This document shows, in pieces, positions 17,953-26,601 of a stretch of 64,000 nt of DNA. Position numbers and translations under genes: made by a program. This DNA comes from Leptolinea tardivitalis. Lineage in GTDB: Bacteria > Chloroflexota > Anaerolineae > Anaerolineales > Anaerolineaceae. The DNA lies in contig NZ_BBYA01000008.1 in NCBI RefSeq assembly GCF_001050275.1, positions 186,001 through 250,000 on the forward strand, given 5' to 3'. The notes under the pieces were generated by a model. It was not told where the DNA came from and did no database searches. It saw only the letters and a program-made list of their open reading frames with translations. Within the stretch, counting starts at the first letter, position 1, and each line of letters opens with the position of its first letter.

Positions 17953-19083
17953 ATGCAGAACACTTTAGTCGAGCAGAATTCTCCACCCGTAGATTTAAAA
18001 CCTAGGATGTCGCTGGCCTGGGTTGGTAAGGCTTTTTTGATAGCTTTATCTTTGTTGATTGTTTATTTACTGGGAACAAATCTGGCGAAGAATCCATCCC
18101 TGTTTGCCAATATCATCCTTAGCGGCCTGCAGATGGGTTTTGTTTATGCCATGATCGCTTTGGGTTACACCATGGTTTACGGTATTGTCAAATTGATCAA
18201 CTTTGCCCATGGTGATGTTTTTATGGTGGGTGCGTTTGTCAGCTATTATCTGGTCTACAGATTTAACTTCCAAAACTGGCCTGCTTTGTTTTTCCCCGAT
18301 ATGCCACCGATGGTAGTTGTGGTAATCGGGACGATCAGTGTAATTATTATTGCCATGATCGTTTGTGTTTTACTTGCAACAACCATTGAACGTGTTGCTT
18401 ATAAACCACTCCGAAATGCCCCCAGAATTGCCGCCCTGATCACAGCAATTGGCGTTTCATTCTTCTTGGAATTTTTCGGGGCCTTGAATTTTGTATTCTC
18501 ACCCCGTTTTATCCCTTACACCCGCCCATTTGAAGTGGTTGCCTGGTACATTGATGGTTCAGGTATTCATTCGATTGTCGCAGGAACCCAACCCCCCGCA
18601 AATGCCATTACCTTTTCCAATATCTTCTTGATTATTATGATCGTGTCTATATTGGTCCAGATTTTCCTGCAATTTCTGGTCAAGCAGACGAAGATGGGAA
18701 TTGCCATGCGGGCTGTTTCTTATGATAAGCCAACCGCCCGTCTGATGGGTATTAATGTTGACCAGGTTATTTCCTTCACGTTTGCCATTGGTGCGGCTTT
18801 TGCCGGATTGGGCGGTGTGTTGTATGCCATCGCTTATTCATCCATTAATACTCAAATGGGTATCCTGCCTGGTTTGAAAGCCTTCGTCGCGGCCGTTCTT
18901 GGCGGTATTGGAAGTATCCCTGGCGCTTTTGTTGGCGCATTGATCATGGGACAGGCAGAGGCATTAACAATGGGCTTCATCTCAACGCCCATGCGTGATG
19001 CTGTGGCTTTTGCCATTTTAATTATCGTTCTTCTGGTTCGACCAACAGGTATTTTTGGTGAACCCGAAAATGAGAAAGCCTAG
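17953..19083 (+). CDS. livH: Branched-chain amino acid ABC transporter permease LivH
   Basis: 376 residues, polytopic inner-membrane permease of the LivH family. SGLQMGFVYAMIALGYTMVYGIVKLINFAHGDVFMVGA (about residues 57-94 overall) is the family hallmark. The cytoplasmic loop TKMGIAMRAVSYDKPTARLMGINVD, the EAA-like contact for the ATPases, is present, and GLKAFVAAVLGGIGSIPGA follows near the C-terminus. Compared with typical LivH of about 290-300 residues it has an extra N-terminal helix (about 28-45) and a longer loop at about 115-140. An AGGAGTCAGGAG ribosome site precedes the ATG. It pairs with LivM to form the translocation pore. Confidence 0.94.
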   Translation: MQNTLVEQNSPPVDLKPRMSLAWVGKAFLIALSLLIVYLLGTNLAKNPSLFANIILSGLQMGFVYAMIALGYTMVYGIVKLINFAHGDVFMVGAFVSYYLVYRFNFQNWPALFFPDMPPMVVVVIGTISVIIIAMIVCVLLATTIERVAYKPLRNAPRIAALITAIGVSFFLEFFGALNFVFSPRFIPYTRPFEVVAWYIDGSGIHSIVAGTQPPANAITFSNIFLIIMIVSILVQIFLQFLVKQTKMGIAMRAVSYDKPTARLMGINVDQVISFTFAIGAAFAGLGGVLYAIAYSSINTQMGILPGLKAFVAAVLGGIGSIPGAFVGALIMGQAEALTMGFISTPMRDAVAFAILIIVLLVRPTGIFGEPENEKA

Positions 19084-19094
19084 GAGAGAGCCAC

Positions 19095-20453
19095 ATGGAA
19101 CTCGGTTTTCTAATTGGATCTGTAGTAAAAATCGGCGCCATCTTGGCCTATTTATACGGCCTTCTCTGGGTTTTGGGGCATAAAAAATTATGGGTCAAAA
19201 TTGTTGGTGTTGTGGCGGCATTCGCCATTGTACAGCTGGCATTTACCATCACCATTGGTGATAGCACCATTCTCAACGAGTTTGACAGTGGTCTGGTATT
19301 CCAGGCAGCATCCATGACGATGATTGCCCTTGGGTTGAATCTCATCTATGGGTTCAATGGTCAATTCAGTCTTGGGCAATGGGGTTTTTATGGGATTGGC
19401 GCTTATACCGCAGCTGATATCACATTCCGATGGATCAACGGTGATAGCCGTGGGTTGCTGGTAGTGGGTATTGGCTCCATTCTCGGGGCGGTTATGATCC
19501 TGGGTATTCAGAAATGGTTAAGCCGTCTTCGCGGCGTACCCGTACTTTCCGCTTTTACATTCTATTTGTTTGGAAGTGTACTGGTAGGTGCGGTGGCTGT
19601 TGTTATCGGAAATGCCCTGAATCCGGCGATTTCTCCATTACTGGGATCCGCCTATGAACCCGGTCCACTTTCGCAAGGCATTTGGCTGCAAATTGTTTAT
19701 TTCCTGGCGATCATCTTTGCTGGAGTGTTCGCCGGTGAGGTGAGCTTCCTTTTTGGTTTGCCCGTACTTTCACTTGGTTCGGATTACTTCGGTATTGCCA
19801 CACTTGGCTTTACCATCATTGTGAATACACTGATGCTTAACTCCGACACCATATTGCCATTCCCTGAAATGAAGGGCGGCCGCGGTATGATCGGCATTCC
19901 CAAGTTGACCACCTGGTTCTGGGCATTCTTCTTCATGCTCATGGTGATCATCATCATGCGGAATGTTATCCATTCTTCCACCGGGCGTACTATTCTGGCT
20001 GTCCGAGAAGATGAAACTGCCGCAAAAGCAATGGGTATTGATCTGGCAAGCACAAAATTGTTGACATTTGTCATCGGCAGTTTCTTCGCAGGTATCGGCG
20101 GTGGCGTTTATGCACACTACATTGGCTTTTTAAGCCCCGGTACTTTTGACTTTCTTGCTGGATTCAATCCGTTGATCATTGTGGTTTTTGGCGGCCTGGG
20201 CAGTATGACCGGAACTATCGCAGCTTCCTTCGGCTGGATATTCTTCCTCGAAGGTTTGTTGCGTGTACTTCTTGGTCAGATGGGTCCTGATGCACCGACC
20301 TGGCGGTTTGTGTTATATCCAATAGTTCTCCTTCTGCTTATGCTGATCAGACCTCAGGGTTTGCTGGGTACAGTCGAATGGGGTTTTTTGAAGGCTCCTT
20401 TTGTAAGACCACGAGAGAATCAACATACTGCATCTGATGTGGTAGAAGGTTGA
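19095..20453 (+). CDS. livM: Branched-chain amino acid ABC transporter permease LivM
   Basis: 452 residues, polytopic LivM permease. LNLIYGFNGQFSLGQWGFYGIGAYTAA (about 77-103) is the family motif, followed by the ATPase-contact loop TGRTILAVREDETAAKAMGIDLASTKLLTF (about 295-325) and FNPLIIVVFGGLGSMTGTIAASF near the end. It is longer than typical LivM (about 350-420) owing to an insertion at about 140-210 carrying two further hydrophobic segments. GGAGAG precedes the ATG. The start lies 11 bp after the livH stop, and the end sits at the ribosome site of livG, consistent with one mRNA. Confidence 0.94.
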   Translation: MELGFLIGSVVKIGAILAYLYGLLWVLGHKKLWVKIVGVVAAFAIVQLAFTITIGDSTILNEFDSGLVFQAASMTMIALGLNLIYGFNGQFSLGQWGFYGIGAYTAADITFRWINGDSRGLLVVGIGSILGAVMILGIQKWLSRLRGVPVLSAFTFYLFGSVLVGAVAVVIGNALNPAISPLLGSAYEPGPLSQGIWLQIVYFLAIIFAGVFAGEVSFLFGLPVLSLGSDYFGIATLGFTIIVNTLMLNSDTILPFPEMKGGRGMIGIPKLTTWFWAFFFMLMVIIIMRNVIHSSTGRTILAVREDETAAKAMGIDLASTKLLTFVIGSFFAGIGGGVYAHYIGFLSPGTFDFLAGFNPLIIVVFGGLGSMTGTIAASFGWIFFLEGLLRVLLGQMGPDAPTWRFVLYPIVLLLLMLIRPQGLLGTVEWGFLKAPFVRPRENQHTASDVVEG

Positions 20454-20466
20454 TGGAGGAATGATG

Positions 20467-21264
20467 ATGACACCTGTAAATCCCTCTACACCTGTCCTTG
20501 AAGTAACCGGATTGGCCAAGATTTTTGGTGGTCTTCGTGCTGTTAGTGATTTCAACATGACCATCCAAAAAGGTGAACTGGTCGGATTGATTGGCCCCAA
20601 CGGTGCAGGAAAAACTACCGCCTTCAATATGATCACCGGTTTGTACTTCCCAACACACGGAGAAATCAAATTTGAAGGAACCTCTGTGGTTGGACTTCAA
20701 CCTCACGAAATCACCCGTATGGGTATTGGCCGCACGTTCCAGAATATTCGCCTTTTTTCAAACCTTTCCGTTTTGGATAATGTACGCATTGCTTATCATT
20801 TTCATTCTGGTTACAGTCTGACGGATGGAATTCTTCGCAATGCCAATTATTCTAAAAATGAAAGAGAATTGACAGAAAAGACACAGGATTTTCTTTCTAT
20901 TTTTCACTTAAACAAATTCGAAGGGGAAATTGCCAAAAACCTGCCGTATGGTCAGCAAAGGCGTTTGGAAATTGCCCGTGCACTGGCCTGTAATCCGCAC
21001 CTGTTATTGCTCGACGAACCGGCTGCCGGCATGAACCCCAAAGAAATAACAGAATTAATGGATCTGATCCATTTTATCCGTGAAAAATTTGACCTGACTA
21101 TTCTGCTTATTGAACACCAGATGCGTTTGGTGATGGATATCTGCGAGAAAATTACTGTACTTGATTTCGGCGAAGTAATCGCCCGCGGTACTCCTGTTGA
21201 AATTCAAAATAACCCGAAGGTGGTAGAAGCATACCTGGGTAAGGGAGCTGCCAATGTTGCTTGA
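20467..21264 (+). CDS. livG: Branched-chain amino acid ABC transporter ATPase LivG
   Basis: 265 residues. Walker A GPNGAGKTT, signature LPYGQQRRLEIARAL, Walker B LLLLDEPAAGMNP and H-loop IEHQM are intact. LRNANYSKNERELTEKTQDFL and the GRTFQNIRLFSNLSVLDNV stretch are typical of LivG. Three ATGs occur in a row (20461, 20464, 20467). The last is seven bases from GGAGG (20455-20459) and is chosen; the first directly abuts it. It acts with LivF as the cytosolic ATPase pair. The 3-prime end overlaps livF by 11 bp. Confidence 0.95.
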   Translation: MTPVNPSTPVLEVTGLAKIFGGLRAVSDFNMTIQKGELVGLIGPNGAGKTTAFNMITGLYFPTHGEIKFEGTSVVGLQPHEITRMGIGRTFQNIRLFSNLSVLDNVRIAYHFHSGYSLTDGILRNANYSKNERELTEKTQDFLSIFHLNKFEGEIAKNLPYGQQRRLEIARALACNPHLLLLDEPAAGMNPKEITELMDLIHFIREKFDLTILLIEHQMRLVMDICEKITVLDFGEVIARGTPVEIQNNPKVVEAYLGKGAANVA

Positions 21265-21961
21265 TGTAAAGAATCTGAATGTATACTACGGCGCCATTCA
21301 TGCCCTTCAGGGAATATCTTTCCATATTGAAGAAGGCGAGATTGTTTCACTGATTGGAGCTAATGGCGCAGGGAAATCAACCACTCTGCGAACGATTTCT
21401 GGAATCCTGCGACCGCGCAGCGGGAGTGTTCATTTCAAGGGTGAAGATATCACCACTACGCCGGCTGAACAAATTGTCCGCCGGGGGATCAGTCATGTGC
21501 CCGAAGGCCGGAAAATTTTCGCCCCACTGACGGTTCGTGAAAATCTTGAAATGGGCGCTTATACCCGAGATGATCCAGATGAAATCCAAAAATCAATGGA
21601 TCGTGTTTTTGTGAGCTTCCCCCGTTTGAAGGAACGTTTGAATCAACTGGGTGGAACGCTTTCTGGCGGTGAGCAGCAGATGCTGGCTACCGGTCGCGGC
21701 ATGATGAGCAAACCTTCTTTGATATTGTTAGATGAACCTTCTATGGGCCTGAGCCCAATACTTGTGGAAGAAATTTTCAACATCATCAAAGAAATTAATT
21801 CACAGGGAACCAGTATTTTACTGGTGGAACAGAATGCCCTTATGGCTCTTTCCATCTCCAATCGTGCTTATGTTTTGGAAACCGGACGGATCGTACTGGA
21901 AGGTAATGCAGATGACATTAAAAACAATCCCCAGGTGAAGTCTGCATATCTGGGCATATAA
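21254..21961 (+). CDS. livF: Branched-chain amino acid ABC transporter ATPase LivF
   Basis: 235 residues, the second ATPase of the importer. Walker A GANGAGKSTT (about 33-42), GISHVPEGRKIFAPLTVRENL (family-specific Q-loop region), signature LSGGEQQMLATGRGM, and Walker B LILLDEPSMGLSP are all present, ending in the LivF-typical NPQVKSAYLGI. It overlaps livG by 11 bp, implying coupled translation, with the ribosome site inside livG. It is the last gene of the operon; a strong terminator follows at 22012. Confidence 0.95.
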   Translation: MLLDVKNLNVYYGAIHALQGISFHIEEGEIVSLIGANGAGKSTTLRTISGILRPRSGSVHFKGEDITTTPAEQIVRRGISHVPEGRKIFAPLTVRENLEMGAYTRDDPDEIQKSMDRVFVSFPRLKERLNQLGGTLSGGEQQMLATGRGMMSKPSLILLDEPSMGLSPILVEEIFNIIKEINSQGTSILLVEQNALMALSISNRAYVLETGRIVLEGNADDIKNNPQVKSAYLGI

Positions 21962-22011
21962 CATTATCTTTCGTTCCGATGATCGAGTTTATCGGAGGAG
22001 AAGAATAGACG

Positions 22012-22048
22012 AAACAGGGGTGGGAAATTTCCCACCCCTGTGGTTTTT
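22012..22048 (+). terminator. Rho-independent terminator of the liv operon
   Basis: ACAGGGGTGGG / CCCACCCCTGT with an AAATTT centre (22014-22041), followed by GGTTTTTAA. It lies about 50 nt downstream of the livF stop and is GC-rich with a clear T-tract. Confidence 0.92.
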
Positions 22049-22115
22049 AACAATCTGGTGATTTAATTGCGAAAGAAATCGGTATTAAGTTGGTTTATTT
22101 CTTGCACGTACAAAG

Positions 22116-22144
22116 TTGACAGTGAATTAATAAATGCGTAAACT
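22116..22144 (+). promoter_or_regulatory. Sigma-70-type promoter of the FHA gene
   Basis: TTGACA (22116-22121), 17-bp spacer, TAAACT (22139-22144). The predicted start is about 22151, giving a leader of roughly 24 nt that contains the AGGAGG ribosome site of the FHA gene. Confidence 0.72.
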
Positions 22145-22174
22145 AAAATCAATCTCATCACTCAGGAGGAAAAA

Positions 22175-22804
22175 ATGAGTGCAACCTACCAGCTTGTAAT
22201 ACGCTCTGGTGCAGGTGCTGGCAAGGTGCTTCCACTGGATAAAACCGAGTTGCATGTTGGCCGTGATGTGACAAATGATCTCGTCATCAGTGATGAAAAG
22301 GTCTCGCGACGTCACGCGCGGTTGTACACTGAAGGCGACCAGTATGTGGTGGAAGACCTGGGCTCTACGAACGGTACGTTTATTAATGGCGCACGCCTTT
22401 CCGGTCCACATCTTTTGCGGGCTGGTGAACAAATCACCTTTGGAGAAACAAGTATTGTTTCATATGAGCGGATTGAAGGTGATCCCAATGCCACTGTAAT
22501 GTCAACCATTTCTTCAAGTGCATCTGCACCCAATATGGTACCTCCACCCGCTGCCATACCTCAGCCGCATAAACAACCACAGCAATCCTATATTGCACCC
22601 GATGTACCTTTGGCCAGAGATGATTTTGAAGCTGCGCCTCCAAGATCAGCTCCCAAGAAAAAAACAAATACCTTATTAATTGTTATAGTAATTATTATCG
22701 TTTTATTTATCTGCCTCTGCGGCGTCATTTTCTGGATGATTGATTCAAACAACCTGTATTGTACAATTGCCCCTTCGTTGTTCCCAGGTTGCCCGACTCC
22801 GTGA
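22175..22804 (+). CDS. FHA-domain membrane-anchored protein
   Basis: 209 residues. The FHA domain (about 5-95) has the full phosphothreonine-binding set: VGRD, SDEKVSRRHARLY and STNGTFINGARL. A Pro/Ala/Gln-rich linker (about 110-155) follows, then a Lys-rich patch and one transmembrane helix (about 170-192), with a short Cys/Pro tail ending outside. The domain would therefore face the cytosol and bind a Thr-phosphorylated partner near the membrane. No Ser/Thr kinase of the PknB type is in the window. AGGAGGAAAAA precedes the ATG. It has its own promoter and is closed by a strong terminator, so it is monocistronic. Confidence 0.9.
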   Translation: MSATYQLVIRSGAGAGKVLPLDKTELHVGRDVTNDLVISDEKVSRRHARLYTEGDQYVVEDLGSTNGTFINGARLSGPHLLRAGEQITFGETSIVSYERIEGDPNATVMSTISSSASAPNMVPPPAAIPQPHKQPQQSYIAPDVPLARDDFEAAPPRSAPKKKTNTLLIVIVIIIVLFICLCGVIFWMIDSNNLYCTIAPSLFPGCPTP

Positions 22805-22837
22805 CGTTCGCAAAAATATTTTGATTGAAGCGATCGC

Positions 22838-22878
22838 CCAGCCGGAGAAAAGGCAATTCTCCGGCTGGTTATTTTTTT
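22838..22878 (+). terminator. Rho-independent terminator of the FHA gene
   Basis: CCAGCCGGAGAA / TTCTCCGGCTGG (22838-22868; 7-nt loop of AAGGCAA type) followed by TTATTTTTTT. The T-tract lies just upstream of the -10-like box of the next gene. Confidence 0.93.
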
Positions 22879-22905
22879 GATGGATAGAGTGGTATAAAGA
22901 AAAGA

Positions 22906-24144
22906 ATGAATACACCTCAATCTTTATCGCCAAAATGGAGTAATACGACAAAACTAATTGTTGGACTTTCTTTTGTCGCCATCATTGCCTTTTTATTTGC
23001 ACGGTTTCAATCATTGTTGGCACCGCTGTTAATCACATTTATTCTTGTTTATCTCATGTACTCTCCTTCAAACTGGTTAATGAAGCGGTTAAAGATGAAT
23101 TGGAGAGTCTCAGTTACACTGGTTTTTCTTTTGCTTCTGTTGGTCATCATTGGACTTATTACCTGGGGTGGAATCGCATTAATCGAGCAGGGGCAGAGCC
23201 TTGTCCAATTTCTTAATAATGCCATTGTTGATCTTCCAAAAACTATTGAAAATTTCGTTAATACCCCGTTGCAATTCGGACCATTCAAATTCGATCTTCT
23301 TAAATTGAATCTGGATCCTATCAGCAGCCAGGTCACCTCAGTTGTTCAACCCGTCTTAAGCAATTTGGGAGGTGTTTTAGGTTCCATTGCATCAGGGGCG
23401 GCATCAACAGTCGGGTGGCTCCTTTTTATCATGCTTATGGCCTATTTCATACTGGCTGAAACGGGTGGAAAACCGGAGAAAATCCTCGAGTTTAATATTC
23501 CTGGCTACAACGAAGATTTCCGTAAAATGGGAATACTCCTTGGGCGGGTTTGGAATGCATTTCTTCGCGGACAATTCTTGATTATTGCGTTTGTTATTCT
23601 GGTTTATTCCATCTTGTTTGGTGCTCTGGGCGTTCGATACTTTTTTGGATTGGCCATCATAGCTGGACTGGCCAGATTCCTCCCTTATATCGGCCCATTA
23701 ATTGCCTGGACTACCTATGGATTGGTTGCATATTTTCAGGGAACAACCATATTTGGTTTTAGTTCGATCGGGTATGCTGCCTTCATCGTGGGAACGGCAT
23801 GGTTTACTGATCTAATCATTGATAACTTTGTTTCTACCAGAGTCATGGCGGATGCACTGTCAATTCACCCTGCTGCAATCCTGGTGGCAGCGTTGATCGG
23901 TGCCAATCTGATTGGTATCACAGGAATGATTCTGGCTGCTCCTGTTCTTGCCACTCTGGGGCTCTTTTTTCAGTATGCCGTACGCAAATTGTTTGACCGT
24001 GACCCCTGGGAAGATATTGACCTGGAAAACCATCACAAACCACCAGAAGTATTGCCTGTACCACTAAAAAAGTTTTTAGATAAAATAAAGAATATCGTAT
24101 TTCATTCATCGAAACAAAAGAGCACTGACCACCCAACCCACTGA
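22906..24144 (+). CDS. AI-2E family transporter
   Basis: 412 residues, polytopic membrane protein of the AI-2E/PerM family with about seven to eight helices. Typical parts are PLLITFILVYLMYSPSNWL near the N-terminus, the long central amphipathic stretch, and the C-terminal block FLPYIGPLIAWT.. and LSIHPAAILVAALIGANLIGITGMILAAPVLATL. Members include Na+(Li+)/H+ antiporters and an exporter of autoinducer 2; the substrate here is unknown. There is no Shine-Dalgarno sequence; TATAAA at 22893-22898 lies seven bases before the ATG, suggesting a leaderless mRNA. The small membrane protein gene follows 16 bp later. Confidence 0.9.
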   Translation: MNTPQSLSPKWSNTTKLIVGLSFVAIIAFLFARFQSLLAPLLITFILVYLMYSPSNWLMKRLKMNWRVSVTLVFLLLLLVIIGLITWGGIALIEQGQSLVQFLNNAIVDLPKTIENFVNTPLQFGPFKFDLLKLNLDPISSQVTSVVQPVLSNLGGVLGSIASGAASTVGWLLFIMLMAYFILAETGGKPEKILEFNIPGYNEDFRKMGILLGRVWNAFLRGQFLIIAFVILVYSILFGALGVRYFFGLAIIAGLARFLPYIGPLIAWTTYGLVAYFQGTTIFGFSSIGYAAFIVGTAWFTDLIIDNFVSTRVMADALSIHPAAILVAALIGANLIGITGMILAAPVLATLGLFFQYAVRKLFDRDPWEDIDLENHHKPPEVLPVPLKKFLDKIKNIVFHSSKQKSTDHPTH

Positions 24145-24160
24145 GTTGCAGGAACAGAGA

Positions 24161-24544
24161 ATGAATAGAAAATCGACTGTGTTAGTGATTCTTATCATCA
24201 TCGCGGTTCTAATACTAGGTATTCTCGGTGTTGTTTATTTACAAGGTGCCGTTCCTGATACGATTAAATCGAATATTTCGATGGGTGATTCAGACAAGGC
24301 AAAGGTACGATGTGAAGAAGTAGTAAAGGCATCATTGCGAAACGCAGTAAAGGCGAAATTTTCGGGGCAAAAAGTAGATTCACTGGGGAAAAACCGATTT
24401 CAGGTGACCGGAAAAGTTGATGCACCGAATGCTTCTGGTATCATTGTAAGGGGTAATTACAATTGCATTTTCAATTTCAATACAAAATCGTTTGATCTGC
24501 TTTCGCTTGAAGGCGATGATGTTTGGAAGCCATTGAAAAAATAA
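24161..24544 (+). CDS. Single-pass membrane protein of unknown function
   Basis: 127 residues from the ATG at 24161 (CAGGA seven bases upstream); the frame also opens at a TTG at 24146 but without a ribosome site. One transmembrane helix (about 7-29) is followed by an extracytoplasmic domain of about 95 residues with two cysteines (in KVRCEEVV and NYNCIFNF) that could form a disulfide. The body looks like a small alpha-beta fold and no known family is recognised. It sits between the AI-2E permease and a 62-residue protein on one strand with short gaps, so the three are likely cotranscribed. Confidence 0.72.
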   Translation: MNRKSTVLVILIIIAVLILGILGVVYLQGAVPDTIKSNISMGDSDKAKVRCEEVVKASLRNAVKAKFSGQKVDSLGKNRFQVTGKVDAPNASGIIVRGNYNCIFNFNTKSFDLLSLEGDDVWKPLKK

Positions 24545-24559
24545 CAAAAGGAGATAAAG

Positions 24560-24748
24560 ATGAGTGACTCAGAACCCATGGTTAAGACTTTAGGCGAAAC
24601 AGAGAATTATATGGCCTGGAAAGCTGAAGAACCGGATGGGGAAACCACTTACCATCTGGACTTGAACAATGTAACACTTCATTTCTTTACGGAAGAGTGG
24701 AATGAATTCCTTGATCTCGTAAAAAAACTTGAAAAAGCCGGACACTAA
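24560..24748 (+). CDS. Small acidic protein of unknown function
   Basis: 62 residues, acidic, with no membrane segment or signal peptide. A strong AAAGGAGA ribosome site lies seven bases before the ATG and a terminator follows. The pattern TTYHLDLNNVTLHFFTEEWNEFLDLVKKLEKAGH suggests two beta-strands and an amphipathic helix. I recognise no named family. Its ribosome site, terminator and position as third gene after the AI-2E permease support it as a genuine small protein. Confidence 0.72.
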   Translation: MSDSEPMVKTLGETENYMAWKAEEPDGETTYHLDLNNVTLHFFTEEWNEFLDLVKKLEKAGH

Positions 24749-24803
24749 CCTTCTTCTGCCAGAGAATTTTATACTTTCAGTATAAACGACATACACAGAG
24801 AAT

Positions 24804-24838
24804 AAGCGGATGCCGCATTAAAAGGCATCCGCTTTTGT
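24804..24838 (+). terminator. Rho-independent terminator
   Basis: AAGCGGATGCC (24804-24814) pairs perfectly with GGCATCCGCTT (24824-24834), followed by TTGTCTT. It ends the AI-2E to small-protein transcript; the reverse strand has a weaker T-tract and may also serve the leftward nuoEF gene. Confidence 0.88.
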
Positions 24839-24876
24839 CTTAATATCCAAAAAATGAGTTAAGTTGGTATTCACAG

Positions 24877-26601
24877 TCATTCAAAAAAGAGTGACGGCCA
24901 TTTTATAAAAGCGGATTGTCCTGGAATCATCGCCTCTTTCCCCAATCGGCATAATCCTTTCCTGTCCATTAATTGACGAGCATCCTTAAAAGCCTTTAGA
25001 TCTTCCGGTTTTAATTTCCCTGATCTGGATTTCTTCATTACATCCTGTTGAACTCTTGTGCCAATAACGCAGGAAGAACATTTTCCACAGGATTCGTTGG
25101 CCACGAATCGACTGATCTTAAATAATATGTCCGCCAAATTTCGATTGTTATCAAACACAATAATTGATCCAAGCCCTCGAGATATTCCTGCTTTTTTAAA
25201 ATATTCGAGGGATATCGGGTTATCCAGTTCTGTTTCTGAGATAAATGTTCCAGTTACTCCTCCAACGAGAGCAGCCAGAAATGGAACATTATCGGTTGTG
25301 CCCCCTGCCATTTTAAATATCAACTCGCGAAAAGTTGTGCCAAAGGGAATCTCTGCTAAACCAGGATTTTGGACGTCTCCGGTCAGGCTTATCAGCATGG
25401 TTCCCTTGGAGGTTTCAGTTCCGATTTTTCTATATTTCAAAGCACCTGATTGTATGATGATGGGAACATTGGCGAAAGTTTCAACATTATTGACGACTGT
25501 AGGTTTACCAAATAGTCCCTGTGATGTGGAAAAAGGCGGTTTATTTCTTGGGATAGCACACTTCCCTTCGATCATTTCCAACAAGGCTGTCTCTTCTCCG
25601 CTTACATAGCGGCCTGCGCATTTTCGGATTTCAATCTCAAAATTGAAATTTGACCCCATGATGTTTTTTCCAAGCAAACCTGCTTCTCGGGCATCGATGA
25701 TCGCATCAGAAAGTATGTGATACGCGAGGTCATAATTGCCATTGATACATAGATATCCCTGGTTTGCCTGTAGGGCATAGCCAGCTATGATCATTCCTTC
25801 CAGAATGGAATGAGGATCATCTTCCAGAAGTATTCGATCTTTAAATGACGTTGGGTCAGATTCGGATGCATTGCAGATTATGAATTTTGGTTTATTACTT
25901 GCGGCGGCGGCTTTTTCCCACTTGATTCCAGTCAGAAGGGATTCGCCGCCCCGGCCGGTTAATCCGGAGGATTTTATTTCAGCGATCACAGAATCACACG
26001 GTTTGCCGAGAATACTTTTAAGCGCCTGATATCCGTTCTTGCTCCAGTATTCCATTAAAGTGCAGGTTCTACCTTTCCCGCAGTTACGGGTTATCTGCCG
26101 ATTTTTTCCCAGAATGGTCGTACGCGAATGTTTCCCATCTTTTTCTTTATAATTTGCCCTGATATTTTTCACTGGTATACGCATCAAACCACCTTGAATC
26201 AACAATGAAGGAGTGTGGACGCAGAGGCCAAGGCAGGGAGTTTCTTGAATAACTTCTTCACCAATAAATTCATCTTCATCCATATGATATTGAAGAGATT
26301 TAAACACCGTTTCATAACCAGCCAGTTTACACCGGTGATCATTGCAAATGTGGATAATGGTTTTTGAAACGGGCTTGCGATGAAAAAGCGGGAAATAATC
26401 AATAACATCATAGATTTCATCTGAAGTTATCTCAAGGTTGTTGGCTATCTCTTGGATGACAGTTTCTGGAATGTATCCGTATAACTCCTGGGCTGTATGA
26501 AGACAAGGAAGCAGCGCTGTTCTACCGCCTCCAGATTGAGATTGCATTGTGGAAAGGAACATGGAGAGTTCTGGAAGGATAACGGTGTCAGTTTTTTCCA
26601 T
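24877..26601 (-). CDS. Fused NuoE-NuoF type flavoprotein (NAD(P)H-dependent oxidoreductase subunit)
   Basis: 574 residues. Residues 1-150 are a NuoE-like thioredoxin fold with four [2Fe-2S] cysteines (CNDHRC and PCLGLC). Residues about 190-570 are NuoF-like, with FMN-loop GLTGRGGE, GRYVSGEETALLE, VVNNVETFANVP, and the [4Fe-4S] motif ESCGKCSSC with a fourth Cys in GLCRLGKEA. Such fusions are diaphorase subunits of hydrogenases, formate dehydrogenases or related complexes. Some cofactor-contact motifs differ from consensus: NASESDPT where NADE(S/G)EPG is usual, and GESLLTG in place of GAGFPTG. No NuoG, hydrogenase or dehydrogenase partner is near. A strong GGAGGTGAAAG ribosome site precedes the ATG. 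Transcribed alone, leftward. Confidence 0.87.
   Translation of the reverse strand: MEKTDTVILPELSMFLSTMQSQSGGGRTALLPCLHTAQELYGYIPETVIQEIANNLEITSDEIYDVIDYFPLFHRKPVSKTIIHICNDHRCKLAGYETVFKSLQYHMDEDEFIGEEVIQETPCLGLCVHTPSLLIQGGLMRIPVKNIRANYKEKDGKHSRTTILGKNRQITRNCGKGRTCTLMEYWSKNGYQALKSILGKPCDSVIAEIKSSGLTGRGGESLLTGIKWEKAAAASNKPKFIICNASESDPTSFKDRILLEDDPHSILEGMIIAGYALQANQGYLCINGNYDLAYHILSDAIIDAREAGLLGKNIMGSNFNFEIEIRKCAGRYVSGEETALLEMIEGKCAIPRNKPPFSTSQGLFGKPTVVNNVETFANVPIIIQSGALKYRKIGTETSKGTMLISLTGDVQNPGLAEIPFGTTFRELIFKMAGGTTDNVPFLAALVGGVTGTFISETELDNPISLEYFKKAGISRGLGSIIVFDNNRNLADILFKISRFVANESCGKCSSCVIGTRVQQDVMKKSRSGKLKPEDLKAFKDARQLMDRKGLCRLGKEAMIPGQSAFIKWPSLFFE

Noticed and set aside
20461-20466. First two ATGs of livG as the start
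   Set aside because: They lie 1 and 4 bases from GGAGG; the third ATG at 20467 has normal spacing.
25058-25609. 183-codon plus-strand frame inside the NuoEF gene
   Set aside because: Antisense to conserved NuoF motifs; no ribosome site and no recognisable domain.
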